Shown: positions 42,734 through 54,420 of the stretch, in pieces
How the letters are laid out: each line of letters opens with the position of its first letter
How positions within the stretch are numbered: position 1 is the first letter of the stretch
Assembly (NCBI GenBank): GCA_037783545.1
Contig: JBBELK010000461.1
Span: forward strand, 1,054,001-1,118,000
Length of the DNA stretch: 64,000 nucleotides
Direction of reading: 5' to 3'
From: Henricia sp. BOLD:AAB3569
Taxonomy: Eukaryota; Echinodermata; Asteroidea; Spinulosida; Echinasteridae
The notes under the pieces: model-generated
What the model was told of the DNA's origin: nothing
The model's input: the letters and a program-made list of their open reading frames with translations, nothing else
Databases searched by the model: none
Program-made: the position numbers and the translations under genes

Positions 42734-45700
42734 CGGGGAATCAGTGAATCACATTCAAGTGGCCAATTTCCGATAAAGAGATGACACCGGAAGCTTTGAT
42801 ACGAGCGGGATTGACATTCTCACCCCGGGGCCAAACGGTTGAACCGTGAAATGTCACTGCATGGTCTCTATAGCTACAGGTTATGTTGTGTATTATCTAA
42901 ACCCTGCACTATTTATGGACAGATGCATTGTTTTCATGTGAATTGTTTTTCTGGTAAGATCGATATCTGAAATCATCCCAGGCGGAAGATAATCATTTCA
43001 GGGCGAATCACTGCATTAAACAGTTGGGACCACTTAAATCTTCCATTTGAGTAAGTTTTTTTTATTCACTGGTCAAATAGACAGCCGAAGTGTGACGTGT
43101 TCGCTCTAAACTATCATGGCCGTCGAAAAAAAGTACCATTGCAAAGCACAGGGACACGGTTCAGTGATTTTTAGTTTAGAGCCAATGCATAGTTCCGAGA
43201 TTGCAAATTAACCCCGCCCCTCTTGGATATTGTTGCTACGCCTCACACGCTATCATCAAACCAATGCACAAACCAATGGGACTTTCAACGGAAAGCACAG
43301 ATTCATTGGAGAATACTCAAAGTTATTCATGTTTCTGGGTCGACAGTTACCGTAGCACACACTGAGTAAAAGGCCAGTGATACAGAGATGTCATATATTC
43401 ATAACAATTCGCTTTCTTACCTTTGAACAGCGAATCTCCCGGCCCTGGAAACCAAAAATTTACCCGGAACCCCGCATAGGCCGTACACAACGTATCGGCA
43501 AAATATCGCGTGATATTTGACATGTGCGCGATGACGCGCGCTGTGATCTGCGCGCTGTCTGCGCGCTCTGTTGTGATTGGTTGATAGGTTCGGTTGATTG
43601 ACAGGTCGGAACTGTGTATTGCCTAGGCAACCAACAAAAGATGACGTATTCACTTCGGCAGTCTATTAATTGAGCCTGAGCCTAAGTCGAGATTTGGAAA
43701 AAGGCCTATAATCTGTGCCCTGACCACGTGCTGGGGTAGTTAGCGCCCTCCATCGACAGATCTTACCTTTCGTGCACATCACTTGTCTTTCAATAAAGCA
43801 GCCGATTCATTTGGACCTGTGCAATTGCATCGTAAGTGTACATACAAAGTCTTGTGAAATAAAAGACTCGCTGAGCCGGTGAAGAAGAAATTCCACACGT
43901 GTGCAAATTTGCAGGAAAGCCAGCGCGGGGAGCATTTTTTGTGAAGGGAAATTCTTTTAAAAACATTGGTCTTGTGCCGTTGTCGTGGATATATCGCTGT
44001 GTATGGAGTGACGGAGGAATAGGCTTCTCTCTACTTGGAATGTTCGGCTCTCAAACCTGTCTTGATGTAAGTTTATTTTTGCATCTTCGCATTTTAGAGA
44101 TATTCATTGTTGCTTGATTTGCATAAAATCTTGGGTTACAGTAACCAGTAGGCTTTGAATTCTTAGGAATGACAACTGAAGTTTCCCATAATTTAGGAAT
44201 TGTAAAAGTATCCAGAGACCACTGAAAGAGGTCCGACTGGAGCAAGTTCTCTAAAACAAGATTTCAAAGCGTTTAAGCTGCTTAAAACAAATTTTGGAAA
44301 GAGATTCTCGCCTGGGTACCACTTGAAGTAATGCACACTGTTAATGTAATGTGTACAAAACCTATGGAATTGGCGTAAAAGGTGTTTTTTGGTTTTGAGA
44401 TTTTGATATGTACAAGACTGTAAATGTTTCATGTTTTCATCCTTAAACGTATATTATATTTTACATTGAAATTAGGAAAATTAGGGATACCCAAATACTG
44501 AAGTCTCACCACAATTTTCTAAAGATCACTCTCTGGCAGTTTGAGATAATGTAATTGCTACTTTGAGACATCTGAAAATGCTGGTATTAATATACAATAC
44601 ACTTTCATCGTCAATTCTTCCTAATAAGTAATATAACATGATAATGCCCCAGAAAATTTAAATTTGGTGAGGAAACATGATAGTAGTGAGAAAGGTTCAA
44701 GCTTTTCTTTGAAAACACTTATGTTATGCTCCATAGACTTAGTGCATGGAGTGTCAAGTGGCGAACGTGTATGGAGTTTTCCCACTCACGAAACAAAATC
44801 TCGTACTGCAAAGACGTTGGCATCGCCAGGTAGAACTAAGATGAGCCGCTTTTGAATCTGTGCCGTGTACTACGCAAACAATTCGCGCAAGGGACAGAAT
44901 TGAGACGTCACTGCAGGTCATGTGTTTTGGGAAAGGAAATTTAGGCCGTCTCCGAATTCATTGGTCGTGGCTTCAAATTGAACAATAATGGAAGACGATA
45001 GGTAGACGGACTCATCACCTTCCATACTTTCGTATAACATTAAAACGTAACATTTTAAAGAAATAGTTATGCGAATTATACGTTTGCTGACTTTTAAACT
45101 GTCCTATACCATATATTTTAATCTGTTTCGGGGCGTCTTCATTTATTTTGTTATTTATTTATTCCTTTTATTTACCCAGGGTCTGCCCAAACAGTTTACA
45201 AGAACTGGTTTCCATTGGGGCCCTGCAAACACTCATAAAACAAATATATTAAATTAAACAACGTCACAATCATAAACAAACTGGAATAAGATACAACAAT
45301 TACAACATCAAAATTCACAAAACATCAACACTCGCACAATTGGACAGAACATGGTTACAGACTGAAGAACAACATCACAAGAAATATTATACACGCACGT
45401 GACACTGAAATATACACTAATTACGCGGAGGGCGAAAAACCCGAAAAAACGCCAAAGGCGTCCCAAATCGTGGAGAGAATGCACCTTTAAGAGGAAAAGT
45501 CATGGACATTCGGAATTCGGAAATAATTGAAAAACGTAACCCAAACCAAACATGTCCAGGCAGTAAATGCCCCTGGTCCTGCTTGAATCGTCTTGAGTGA
45601 ATGCCACACGGGGATGGTTGGGGATGGTGTGTCGCATTTGGTATGCATTGAATAGGCAACCAAAGGGATGGTTTCCTTTTTACTCACCAATTAACTTGCT

Positions 45701-46189
45701 GCAGTCTCGTCTTGGTTTTCCTTCTTAATGTCTTCGGTTTCCTTTCTTAAGTGAATGGAAACTCTAACTGGCGACTTTAAAAATGCGGGTTCCTCTAGAG
45801 GCCGGTTTATTCGGGAGAATTTAAAGATGAATGGCGCTATCTCCATGTGTGATTGAGTATGTGCATGACAAAAACCATATGCATAAGTCAGCTCAGTACC
45901 TCATCTACGTTCAAAGAAAACAATATTAAAGAATTCATTTGCGAAAACAGATACCTATTTCACGTACTTCAAGATACAAGATTTTCTGTTATGCTTTTCA
46001 GAAAATACCCTTCAAAATGCAACAACGAAGCATTCAATCTGCACTAAAGGCCTGCTCCAATTTTATAACTTTTATTTACATTTTGTTTGATATTTTTTGA
46101 AAGGCACAACAAAAAATATTGAGGTACATGGAATATCTTGAATGGCATTTACCTGTTTATGGAAAGGAACTCGTCAATTGTTAGAAAAT
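42734..46189. other. Gene-poor stretch
   Basis: I see no convincing gene. It holds a family D piece (43000-43080), a CG-rich patch with CGCGCTGTCTGCGCGC near 43530-43570, a worn MITE relative of 7350-7523 at 44590-44780, and an AT-rich transposon-like stretch at 45130-45330 beginning TTTATTTATTCCTTTTATTT. Short open frames lack splice or family support. Confidence 0.5.
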
Positions 46190-46520
46190 TATCCCATGCT
46201 TTCAAGAAATGTGCGAAGCCGCCGTCCTATTTAGGCTGGTTCCCTGCTATACTGCCGTCGGGAAACAGAGTTATAATATCACGGTAGTCTGGGTCCTAGT
46301 TTCGTTCACATGAGGGCGCTCTTGTAACAAAATGCTTGTGCACATGTATTCATATAAATTAATCTTCAATCTTTGTTTTTTTATTTTTAAGTATCATCTT
46401 GCATTTTCTTCATCGGAACCACTTCTATCTTCCATTTGAGTAAGGTTTTTTCTGTTCAAATTCTTGATAAAAATTTCCGGACACTGCAAATACAGAGCTT
46501 TAAACTTAAGCTAAGGTCGA
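46190..46520 (+). repeat. Dispersed repeat family D, long copy
   Basis: Shares TATTTAGGCTGGTTCCCTG, TATTCATATAAATT and ACCACTTCTATCTTCCATTT with 15600-15960 in the same order. Confidence 0.65.
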
Positions 46521-48147
46521 TCCCAATTACTATACGAGAAACGAGCGCCGGTCGTTAACGGGGGACATCAGTGTCAAGTGTAAATTTATCTAGATTCCCT
46601 TACTATTTTAATCTAGACTTCCCCTCCCCGAGAAAAATTCAGTTGCCGCAGGGGAATCCAGGTGAACAAACGGGGTTGCACAACGATAAGGCGGTTAGAG
46701 CCTATTTATCTATTTTGTCAAGAATAATCCCCATACGCGGCTTCAGCACTGCACGGCACTGCGCAAAACGGAATAATAATTGTAAGGAATTAATTTTGCA
46801 GCAACACGTATAACAAACCCTAATTAACATTCATTCTCCCCGACGCAAGCTAAATCAATTACTGAGAAATCACGTAACTTTACACAAATAATCCATGCCT
46901 CCAATACGTTTGTGCCATTACAAACACGGATATACTGCGTCAGTACTCCGTAAAATTACGGAATTCAGTCCTTTAATAAACCGGGCGAATTCCGTAGACA
47001 TTTTCCGTGAAAAAAAAATATGGATTCTGTTTTACAGTTTATGGCGCAACAGACTCGATGCGTCTACTGTTCAAAATTGGTCGCGCATGGGCCGTTTGTT
47101 TAGGACAGAATCCGTGGACTTGTTTTCGCGTCCATTACCACTTAACCAGAAACATGTATCTGATATAATTACTACTTTGTAGTACTTATATCAGCTTCGG
47201 TCTTCGGCAACCAAAGCAGACGAATGGCAAATGGTTTTCAAGTGAATACCTCAGAAACATATTTCAGGTTGTGGACGCGAAAACAAGCCCTGCAGGTTGC
47301 ACTTACATGTATATATGCGATCTACTCGGTGCATGATCCAAAATGGCGACAGAAGATAAAATTTTTGTCCGAGTCGCGTTTTCCCTTTTTTCCCCTCGCT
47401 CCTTATTCCACTTCGTGTTTATAAAACTTCCCGTGTATTATAACAAAAGGGAATCGTTTACATACATTTTACTAGGAGAAATGGCTAATTACCAACAAAG
47501 CCGTGACATAATCCAAATACCGCATTGTTGTGATGGCTGTTTCATGTTTGAGTCAAACATGTCGCCAATGGCGACTATGGATTTCTCCTATTTTTGTGAT
47601 GTATGCAAACTCCGTGAATAATTATTTTGATAGTAGAGCTCTTAACGACCACAAAGATTGTCCAGGGCTCGTCCTACCTAGCAATAACTATAATGTATGC
47701 AAAATGGATTCCAACCATAGAAATCAAATTTAAAGTATAACAGGGAAATGAAATATAGCTCATCACGAGGCAATGTTGCACAAGAAACATCCATAATTTG
47801 GAAATACCAAAACCTGCCAAAACGGCCTATTATTAACCCTCACGAAAACCTCAAAGGATTCCTTTCATTCCGTGGATGATATACACAATGTGCTGTTGTC
47901 CCATGTCACGTGACACTGAACATTGTTGAAGATCGCAGTTCCTTGAAAAACCATAATAGCAAACGATAGGGCCTATGAGTGCGACAAAAGTTCACGAAAC
48001 CTCATTGTTTTGTCAACAATGACATTTTTCCAATCTTCAAATACCTGATTTATGCAAACAATCCACTGGGATTTTTTTTTAGATAAGACGTCGCTATAAC
48101 ATTCGAAAAAAGCGATTATAATCATATGTTGTTCGATCATTACATAT
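46521..48147. other. Gene-poor stretch, nothing assigned
   Basis: Only short open frames without recognisable motifs or paired splice sites. A run of CG-containing sequence near 47040-47130 shows no further structure. Confidence 0.4.
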
Positions 48148-48652
48148 GCGTTCGAGATGCTTACCTCGTGTAACACGGGGTTTACACCGGGGGAAGCCCC
48201 CAGAAGATACAAAACGAACGACACAGGGTTTCGCTTTGAATTCTGGGAACACGTGGTCAAAGGTTGTACGAATGGAGCTTTATAAACGCCGTTATCGTTT
48301 GACTCGGGATGAAAAATGAAGCCGGCGCCACGCACAAATAGTTGCCCTAAAGTACCCAAATAAACTTCGTCAATGCCCACAGACATCTATACTGATTCAG
48401 CAAAATGTATTTACAGCCCTATTCCCTCCCATTTTGTGTCATAAATAAGTGTTTTTCTTCGTACTCACGTCGCGATTCCAAACTGTCCGCCATCGCGGTT
48501 AGGTGACGTCATTAAACCTTGCTTTACACCACAGACCCGCCCGCGAGCTCGGGTAGTGGTGGCTGCCACCGGGGCAGACTCGTGTAACACGTGATGGCTA
48601 AAAGAACGCTCCGGTGTAAGTTGGTGTTACCCGGTGTAAGCATCTCGAACGC
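48148..48652. mobile_element. Inverted-repeat element (about 505 bp), unclassified
   Basis: Left end GCGTTCGAGATGCTTACCTC and right end GGTGTAAGCATCTCGAACGC are inverted copies. Subterminal GTGTAACACG and GTTTACACCGG blocks are mirrored. The target duplication is not visible. A minus-strand open frame covering part of it has no recognised domain. Confidence 0.65.
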
Positions 48653-51304
48653 CCCTAGTGTAGATTTCTTAGTGCCCTATCAATGAAGAAATATTTATAC
48701 ATTTATACATTTTCAGTGCAAAAATAATAAAAAACTTTGATGATCCGTCTGAAGAAGAAAATCACGTTTCTACTTTTAAAAAAAAAGTCACAGATATTTT
48801 GCGCTTTATCTAAAACCTTCCGGTAAACATGTGGGTGCCGTAATAGGTTTATATTCGTTCTATTGCATATTTGTTTGCACTCGCAGTGACTTCAAATTGG
48901 GCCAGGCTTATGTCAAGAATTAACTTAGACGAGGATTAGTACGATTATATCGGTCCAGAAGAGCCGGAACTAGATACAAGAGGGACGGTCCAGGGGCTTG
49001 GTAAACATGCACGGTGACGCACTGCGGGTAATGCGTTCGGTCTATAGGGTATATGCAGGCGGCGAAACCTCCGTGCATTCGCAACGGCAGATATATAGAG
49101 ACCATTAACTTTATTAGGTCGGTGCGTTCTGCAATTATTAAACTAGGCCTTTCACGAGGGGTGGGGGTAATTAAAGGCATAATGTATCATTTGCAAGATG
49201 ATACTTTTTACAGATTCTTTGAATAAGGGCATACATTATCTAAAGAAGAATGTTAATAAACTAGCCTGCAGAAATTTTAGCTACATATTACAAGCATCAG
49301 TGCTTCAGAAAACCATTAATATCCTTTAATATGAATGGTTTTGTGTTAAGTAAATGGTAAAAAAAATGACACATTGTGTGTGCACATCATGCATTTTCTC
49401 TTGTCAACTCGTAAAGCAAATGATACAGTGTGCCTTTAAGTCCCATTATGTTCACCCAAAGGACATGCAGTTGTTCAAGGGCATAATGTTCGGGATGTCA
49501 TAGGCCTAATGTTATAATTGTTGAAATTATACCAGATGAATCGCGTAGTTAAATATTCAACACACTCGTCGATATTTTGTTCATTTGTGAATTAATTTTT
49601 TTGTTTAGCAATAATATTACGAAATGTTTCTTATCGATATAGCGCGTCGGTCACACATAGAACAAAGGATCCGCTTTCTGCCGTTTGGCGCCGTTTGACC
49701 GAGTGAAGAGAACACGTGTGGAATTCCACAATTAGTGCTTGTGCTAATGTCGAGTAATTATAGATATAATAGATATTAACCCATTTCAGTTAGACAATCA
49801 ATTCTGGAATTCTATCTTATCAAAACGCAGAGAGGATAATTAAGGTCTGTATAATGTAAGGATTCGCAAACATAATTATGTTTGCGTGTCATGTCCCGCA
49901 CACAGACTTGGCAAATTACGAGTCAAATATGTCTTAACTAAGGCACCATAGCATAGATTCATTTTCTCTTGCAATAAAAATTTGTGTGTCGTAACTTGTA
50001 TCTTGAGACAGATAAAACTTAGGACACCTAAATTCATTTAGGATGATCAGGTGTCTTATACTTAGGCCTAAGTCGTTTATATTGCAACGATCCCTTTCAA
50101 ATTTAAATGCATCAATGCCGATTGGGAGTGATTTTGCGCATGCTATTTCATCTCCTACTTTTGGCGTCACCAGTGAAGCCATACATACTGTTCAAATATC
50201 ACTGGCTCCCTACTCAGTTTTCTAACGGTTTACAATGGTGGTGCGGGTATTGTAACCGGCCACTCTGCCCAAAGGTGCATCTTATTGCGCGACTCGGCCC
50301 TAAATTATCGCGTTTCAAAATGTTATCTCATTACAGTAATATACATATTATATTGGGAAAATCGTAAAATGTTTAAGAGGCAATGTCAGTCATCCTATTC
50401 TAATTTGTGACGATCTTTCCAGATTTTTAACGCACTCTTTTTATAGTCGAAGTGCCCAAAGCGAGCTTAGAGATTTCCAGTCATAAAAATTGTTTCTGGC
50501 TTTCTATAAACTGTATCACGTTTCTGTCATAATAAGTTTATCGATCTTGCATGAGTACACCAACAGCAAATTTAACAAACCGAGCCAAAGGGTCAGTCTC
50601 ATTGCAATGTGCGGGCGTATTATGGTATCGATCCTGAGCAAAAAGATCGATTCCTCCGAGATTTGACTAATCGGATTGATCCAGTGTCGATTCTGTTGTA
50701 GGGAGAATTCCCCACAGGCTGCGCCACCCTGGACCCTAATTGAATTCCCCGAGTAGTAATCGGAAAACGGGAAAAGAACAGTATGTGTGACTTTCCCCCC
50801 GGGGCCGAGACGGTAGGCTGCAAGCGCCGAGGAGTCTGGTCCAAGTGAGGATTTCTCGGTAAATTTGTTTTTGCCGTGGGTAGCTTTTACTGGAATGAGA
50901 TTTTGACTAAAACCTGGAATGCTTTGTCAGTGATGTTTACACATGCGGAGTAAGCATAGATTTGTCGCAGTTGTGATCAGATTAACAAATTCTGCTTTTG
51001 TTATCATCTTTATACTGCTTCCGAATAACTTTCTATTGATGTTGTTTCCGATCACACTCTTAAGTTTCCTTATACGCAAGACGCTTTACCGAATTGCTCT
51101 ATCCTTTTTATAATGTATAATGTTATATTGTATATTGTATAATGTACCTAACAGATCCCACAGCGTCGGTTCGTATAAGATGAGGGGATTTCCCCGATGC
51201 ATTGTAGCTGTAGTAGTTAGGATCTGTGTGTTTTATGAGTAGCGATTTCTTAATTAGTATATGATTATTTTTTTGAAGGAGCTTGTTCAGATTTTTCCAG
51301 AAAA
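48653..51304. other. Gene-poor stretch, nothing assigned
   Basis: No supported gene, RNA or repeat with clear ends. Open frames at 49934-50367 are under 90 codons, overlap on both strands and lack motifs. Confidence 0.4.
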
Positions 51305-51606
51305 TTGATTTTGCTCTAACCCAACAATCATGTAAAATACCTTCCCAAAATACTATGCTGGGAAGAAAACTTGAAATTTGCAATTATCCCTATAATTTGA
51401 ATAATGGACTAAAAAGGGTTGACGTTATGTAACCGGACAAATTAGTTTACTAAACTTCGGTGGATTTTTGACGATGTCCCTGAAAATAATACGGATTTAA
51501 TTTGGAATGGTAATGAGGAAAAAAGGGCACAAGATATGGTACCAAAATCTCAACACCCATGAGAAAAATGGAGGGGTAAGAATGTGATCTGGTCACGCTC
51601 CTTTAA
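51305..51606. mobile_element. TTAA-target MITE, family B, left end missing
   Basis: The interior (AAAATACCTTCCCAAAATAC, ACAAATTAGTTTACTAAACT) and the right end GGTCACGCTCCT followed by TTAA match 34060-34310. The left terminus is absent. Confidence 0.7.
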
Positions 51607-52249
51607 TATTTGGTATAACTAAACTGCGCGTGATATTCTCGTCCACATTGCACTTTATCTGAAAAATATATATACTGAGATTTTTCATACGAAACTAAAC
51701 CACGTTATTAACGTGTCGCCCTACGGTTGAGTTTGCCCCAGTCAAACACGTAAGCACAATACATCTTAGCAACTGTTTGCTCCTGCTTGGCAACACCTCG
51801 GCAAATTTCACTCCCTGACATTTCACGAAGCACTCCTTCCCAATAAAACCTTCCAGTACATTTCGTTTTAATTTGTGACAGTCAAAACAGTTTGGAACAT
51901 GCGAGCGCGCGACCCATTTTGGCGGTTTTTTTGTATAACGCGCCAACTTGCCCTCCGGTATCGTTTGGGTAATCAAAAATTACTGAACGGGAGAAACGCC
52001 ACCCACACGTTATACAAGCAGCGTTGTTATATATCGTCTAGTCTCCCAACACCTGGGTATCCTATCCTCGGGCAAATTAACGATCCATACGCACTGGCAC
52101 CATACTGAACTAAAAAAGGTCAAGCATCATTTTATGGCATCTTTTCCAACAGTGCAGCTCAATCTTTTGAAATCAACCTTATTTTTCAAATTAAAGTTGA
52201 ATAAAATTCGAATTAAAGAAATACAATTAAGTAAATTAATTTTGCATTG

Positions 52250-52545
52250 AACCGGAACCCGAACGCGACACCTAGTTTTCCAACCACTGTTCTGTACACT
52301 GAGCTATCTATCCCTGGCCAAGGAATGCTGCCATTAATTCCTTGTTTCACTATACTTTCAGTAACATTCAGTCAAACTTTCGTTGATTCCTATTAAAGCT
52401 GTGCCTGCACACAACACACAGTTTCACCATTTGCCAGGTATATCACTGTGCCTTATAGCTCAATAAACGTCTGCCCGGTGAGTCAGAGGTCTCGGGTTCG
52501 AATCCCGACAAGGCCCTTACAATTTTTCTCCCATCTCAAGTTTGG
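52250..52545. mobile_element. Two tRNA-like SINE pieces, family S5 group, in opposite orientations
   Basis: The minus-strand piece at 52250-52330 (GATAGCTCAGTGTACAGAAC, worn T arm) and the plus-strand piece at 52441-52545 (TATAGCTCAATAAACG, TCGGGTTCGAATCCCGA, then CCCTTACAATTTTTCTCC) point away from each other across about 110 bases. Confidence 0.6.
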
Positions 52546-52884
52546 TCATTTGCCCAAAGGTAATATAGGATTTCTCCGTTATTTTAGCACTTATATCAAG
52601 CAAATTATCCAGAACGATACTTTACTTTCGTCTCGGAAGAGCGACGAGCTCACTTCTCGATTTGAATTTAGACAATTCGCCAATTGATTTCATTTGCTAT
52701 GCAGTATCATTCAAATTAACATGCGTTCTATATATTCGTCCTGATTGCGTGTAATTATTCGTCTCGTTCGGTGATCGGCATTGTATTGAAAAAGAAATTC
52801 GTCTTTTGTCATTCATAATTTGTTCCTGGGGAATTTTTTTTAAATTACCTAAGCTGTTGATTTCCAAGCTAAACTTAAGCTTAA

Positions 52885-53017
52885 AGGCACAGGCTCGTCA
52901 GCATTGCGCGCGCGCAAAATTCGTGCCACGAAATACGCAGCTCCATGCCTTTACTACATGGAGTTGTGTATTTCGTGGTACGAATTTGGCGCGCCCATTG
53001 CTGACGAGCCCCTGCCT
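52885..53017. mobile_element. Palindromic MITE, family H, complete (133 bp), TTAA target
   Basis: Begins AGGCACAGGCTCGTCAGCAT and ends with its near-complement, with TTAA on both sides (52881-52884 and 53018-53021). The centre is the CAGCTCCATG hairpin. Half copies are at 27288-27399 and 29184-29287. Confidence 0.8.
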
Positions 53018-53021
53018 TTAA

Positions 53022-54088
53022 TAATTATTAAGCTATACCAACTTTTCCATTGGCAAAGTCACGTCGTCCTACGATCTCTAAACCTTTCTTTTGGTGTTTT
53101 TGTAATGCATAAGGGGAAATCGTAAACCGGTGTTAGCAGAGAAACCAGTATTATCACCAAAACGATAAACTATGACCCCAATGTGAACGTCGGTTGTATG
53201 TGAGGAATTTCCGAAAACGTTTTTATCTTTTCCCAAGAAACAGGCAGAATATTTATCAAACAATGTATTGGTTATGCCTTGTGGAGAGTCGCAAGATTTG
53301 CTTAGATATGCATATACAGGTGTGTGAAACTCCAGCTAGACGTTAAAGGTATATAACTGACTTGAGTTGCCGTTTTCAAAAATGGATATATAGGTTGGGG
53401 TTAAAATTTGGTTTAATTCGCGGGTTGACTTAAACTTACGATTGCGATGCGCGTCAATATACGACCAGGATGCTGTGGCCTGTTTTGGATTGCCAAAATA
53501 CACGACATTATAGGCACAATGCCGACCACGTAGGCCTATCAACCCGTCTTATTTGCACAAGCATTATGCCGGGATTTTAGCCAACATCCGGGAGTGTATC
53601 CAACGTGCAGAAATGCACAGCAACACATCGGAGAGAAAACAACCCGAACTGTTTGCTCTGTGGCTTCATTGCGAGTCACGAAGTCTTCCGACATAAAGAT
53701 GGAAGATCGTGATAATATTTAATTTGCATGACACGAACTTGTAATTGCGTCTAATGACCATACGATTGCGGGCTCTATAGTTCGATAGGTAAACACGGGA
53801 AGGCGATTTCCTTTTAGACGCCGCCACAGACCTTTGGTAGATTGTATCAATATGGGGCGGATATTATGAGCAAAATGGTAAGATGACTCAGCAAGATGAC
53901 TCATAAAACCCTGTCCCTGAGCAAGGCAATTTACCACGTTTATTCCTCCCAAATGGACCTCGGTGACCAGTCACAAGGCAACGTTTGTGGTCAGCTCCTA
54001 CTAAACGGGGACGCGGCAGCGATCTTCTGATGTGTGCACATGACCATTGACAACGTTCGCTTGTACTATTGCGGTCCGTAGATATAGT
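53022..54088. other. Gene-poor stretch upstream of the unrecognised gene
   Basis: No supported gene. It could contain upstream exons or a promoter for the gene ending at 57722, but I found no exon I would defend. Confidence 0.35.
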
Positions 54089-54290
54089 TTTCCCGGACAC
54101 AATGGTGCGGACATAATGTATTTCAGACACGATGGTGTGGATATAATGTTTGTTTTTTTACACAGTTGTGCAGACATAATGGTTTTCGGATACATTGGTG
54201 TGGACATAACGGTACAAATGGACACAATGGTGCGGACGTAATGGTTTCATCGGACACAATTATGCGGACATAATGGTACAAACAGACAAA
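54089..54290 (+). repeat. Degenerate tandem repeat, about 27-32 bp units
   Basis: Six or seven imperfect units built on GGACACAATGGTGCGGACAT followed by AATGG. Spacing varies. Confidence 0.7.
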
Positions 54291-54420
54291 AATAGTCATG
54301 TGTAATGTGCCAGGTAACCAAGGTTTGATTTTCCCTTTTTCAGACTTATCATCGAGACAATTCAGAATTGTGATAATGGCCCGGCTGCATGGTGACTCCT
54401 GGGAGAGCCATATATTCTGA

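Noticed and set aside
48160-48386. Minus-strand frame beginning SVGIDEVYLGTLGQL as a gene
   Set aside because: It overlaps an inverted-repeat element, has no motif I recognise and no splice support.
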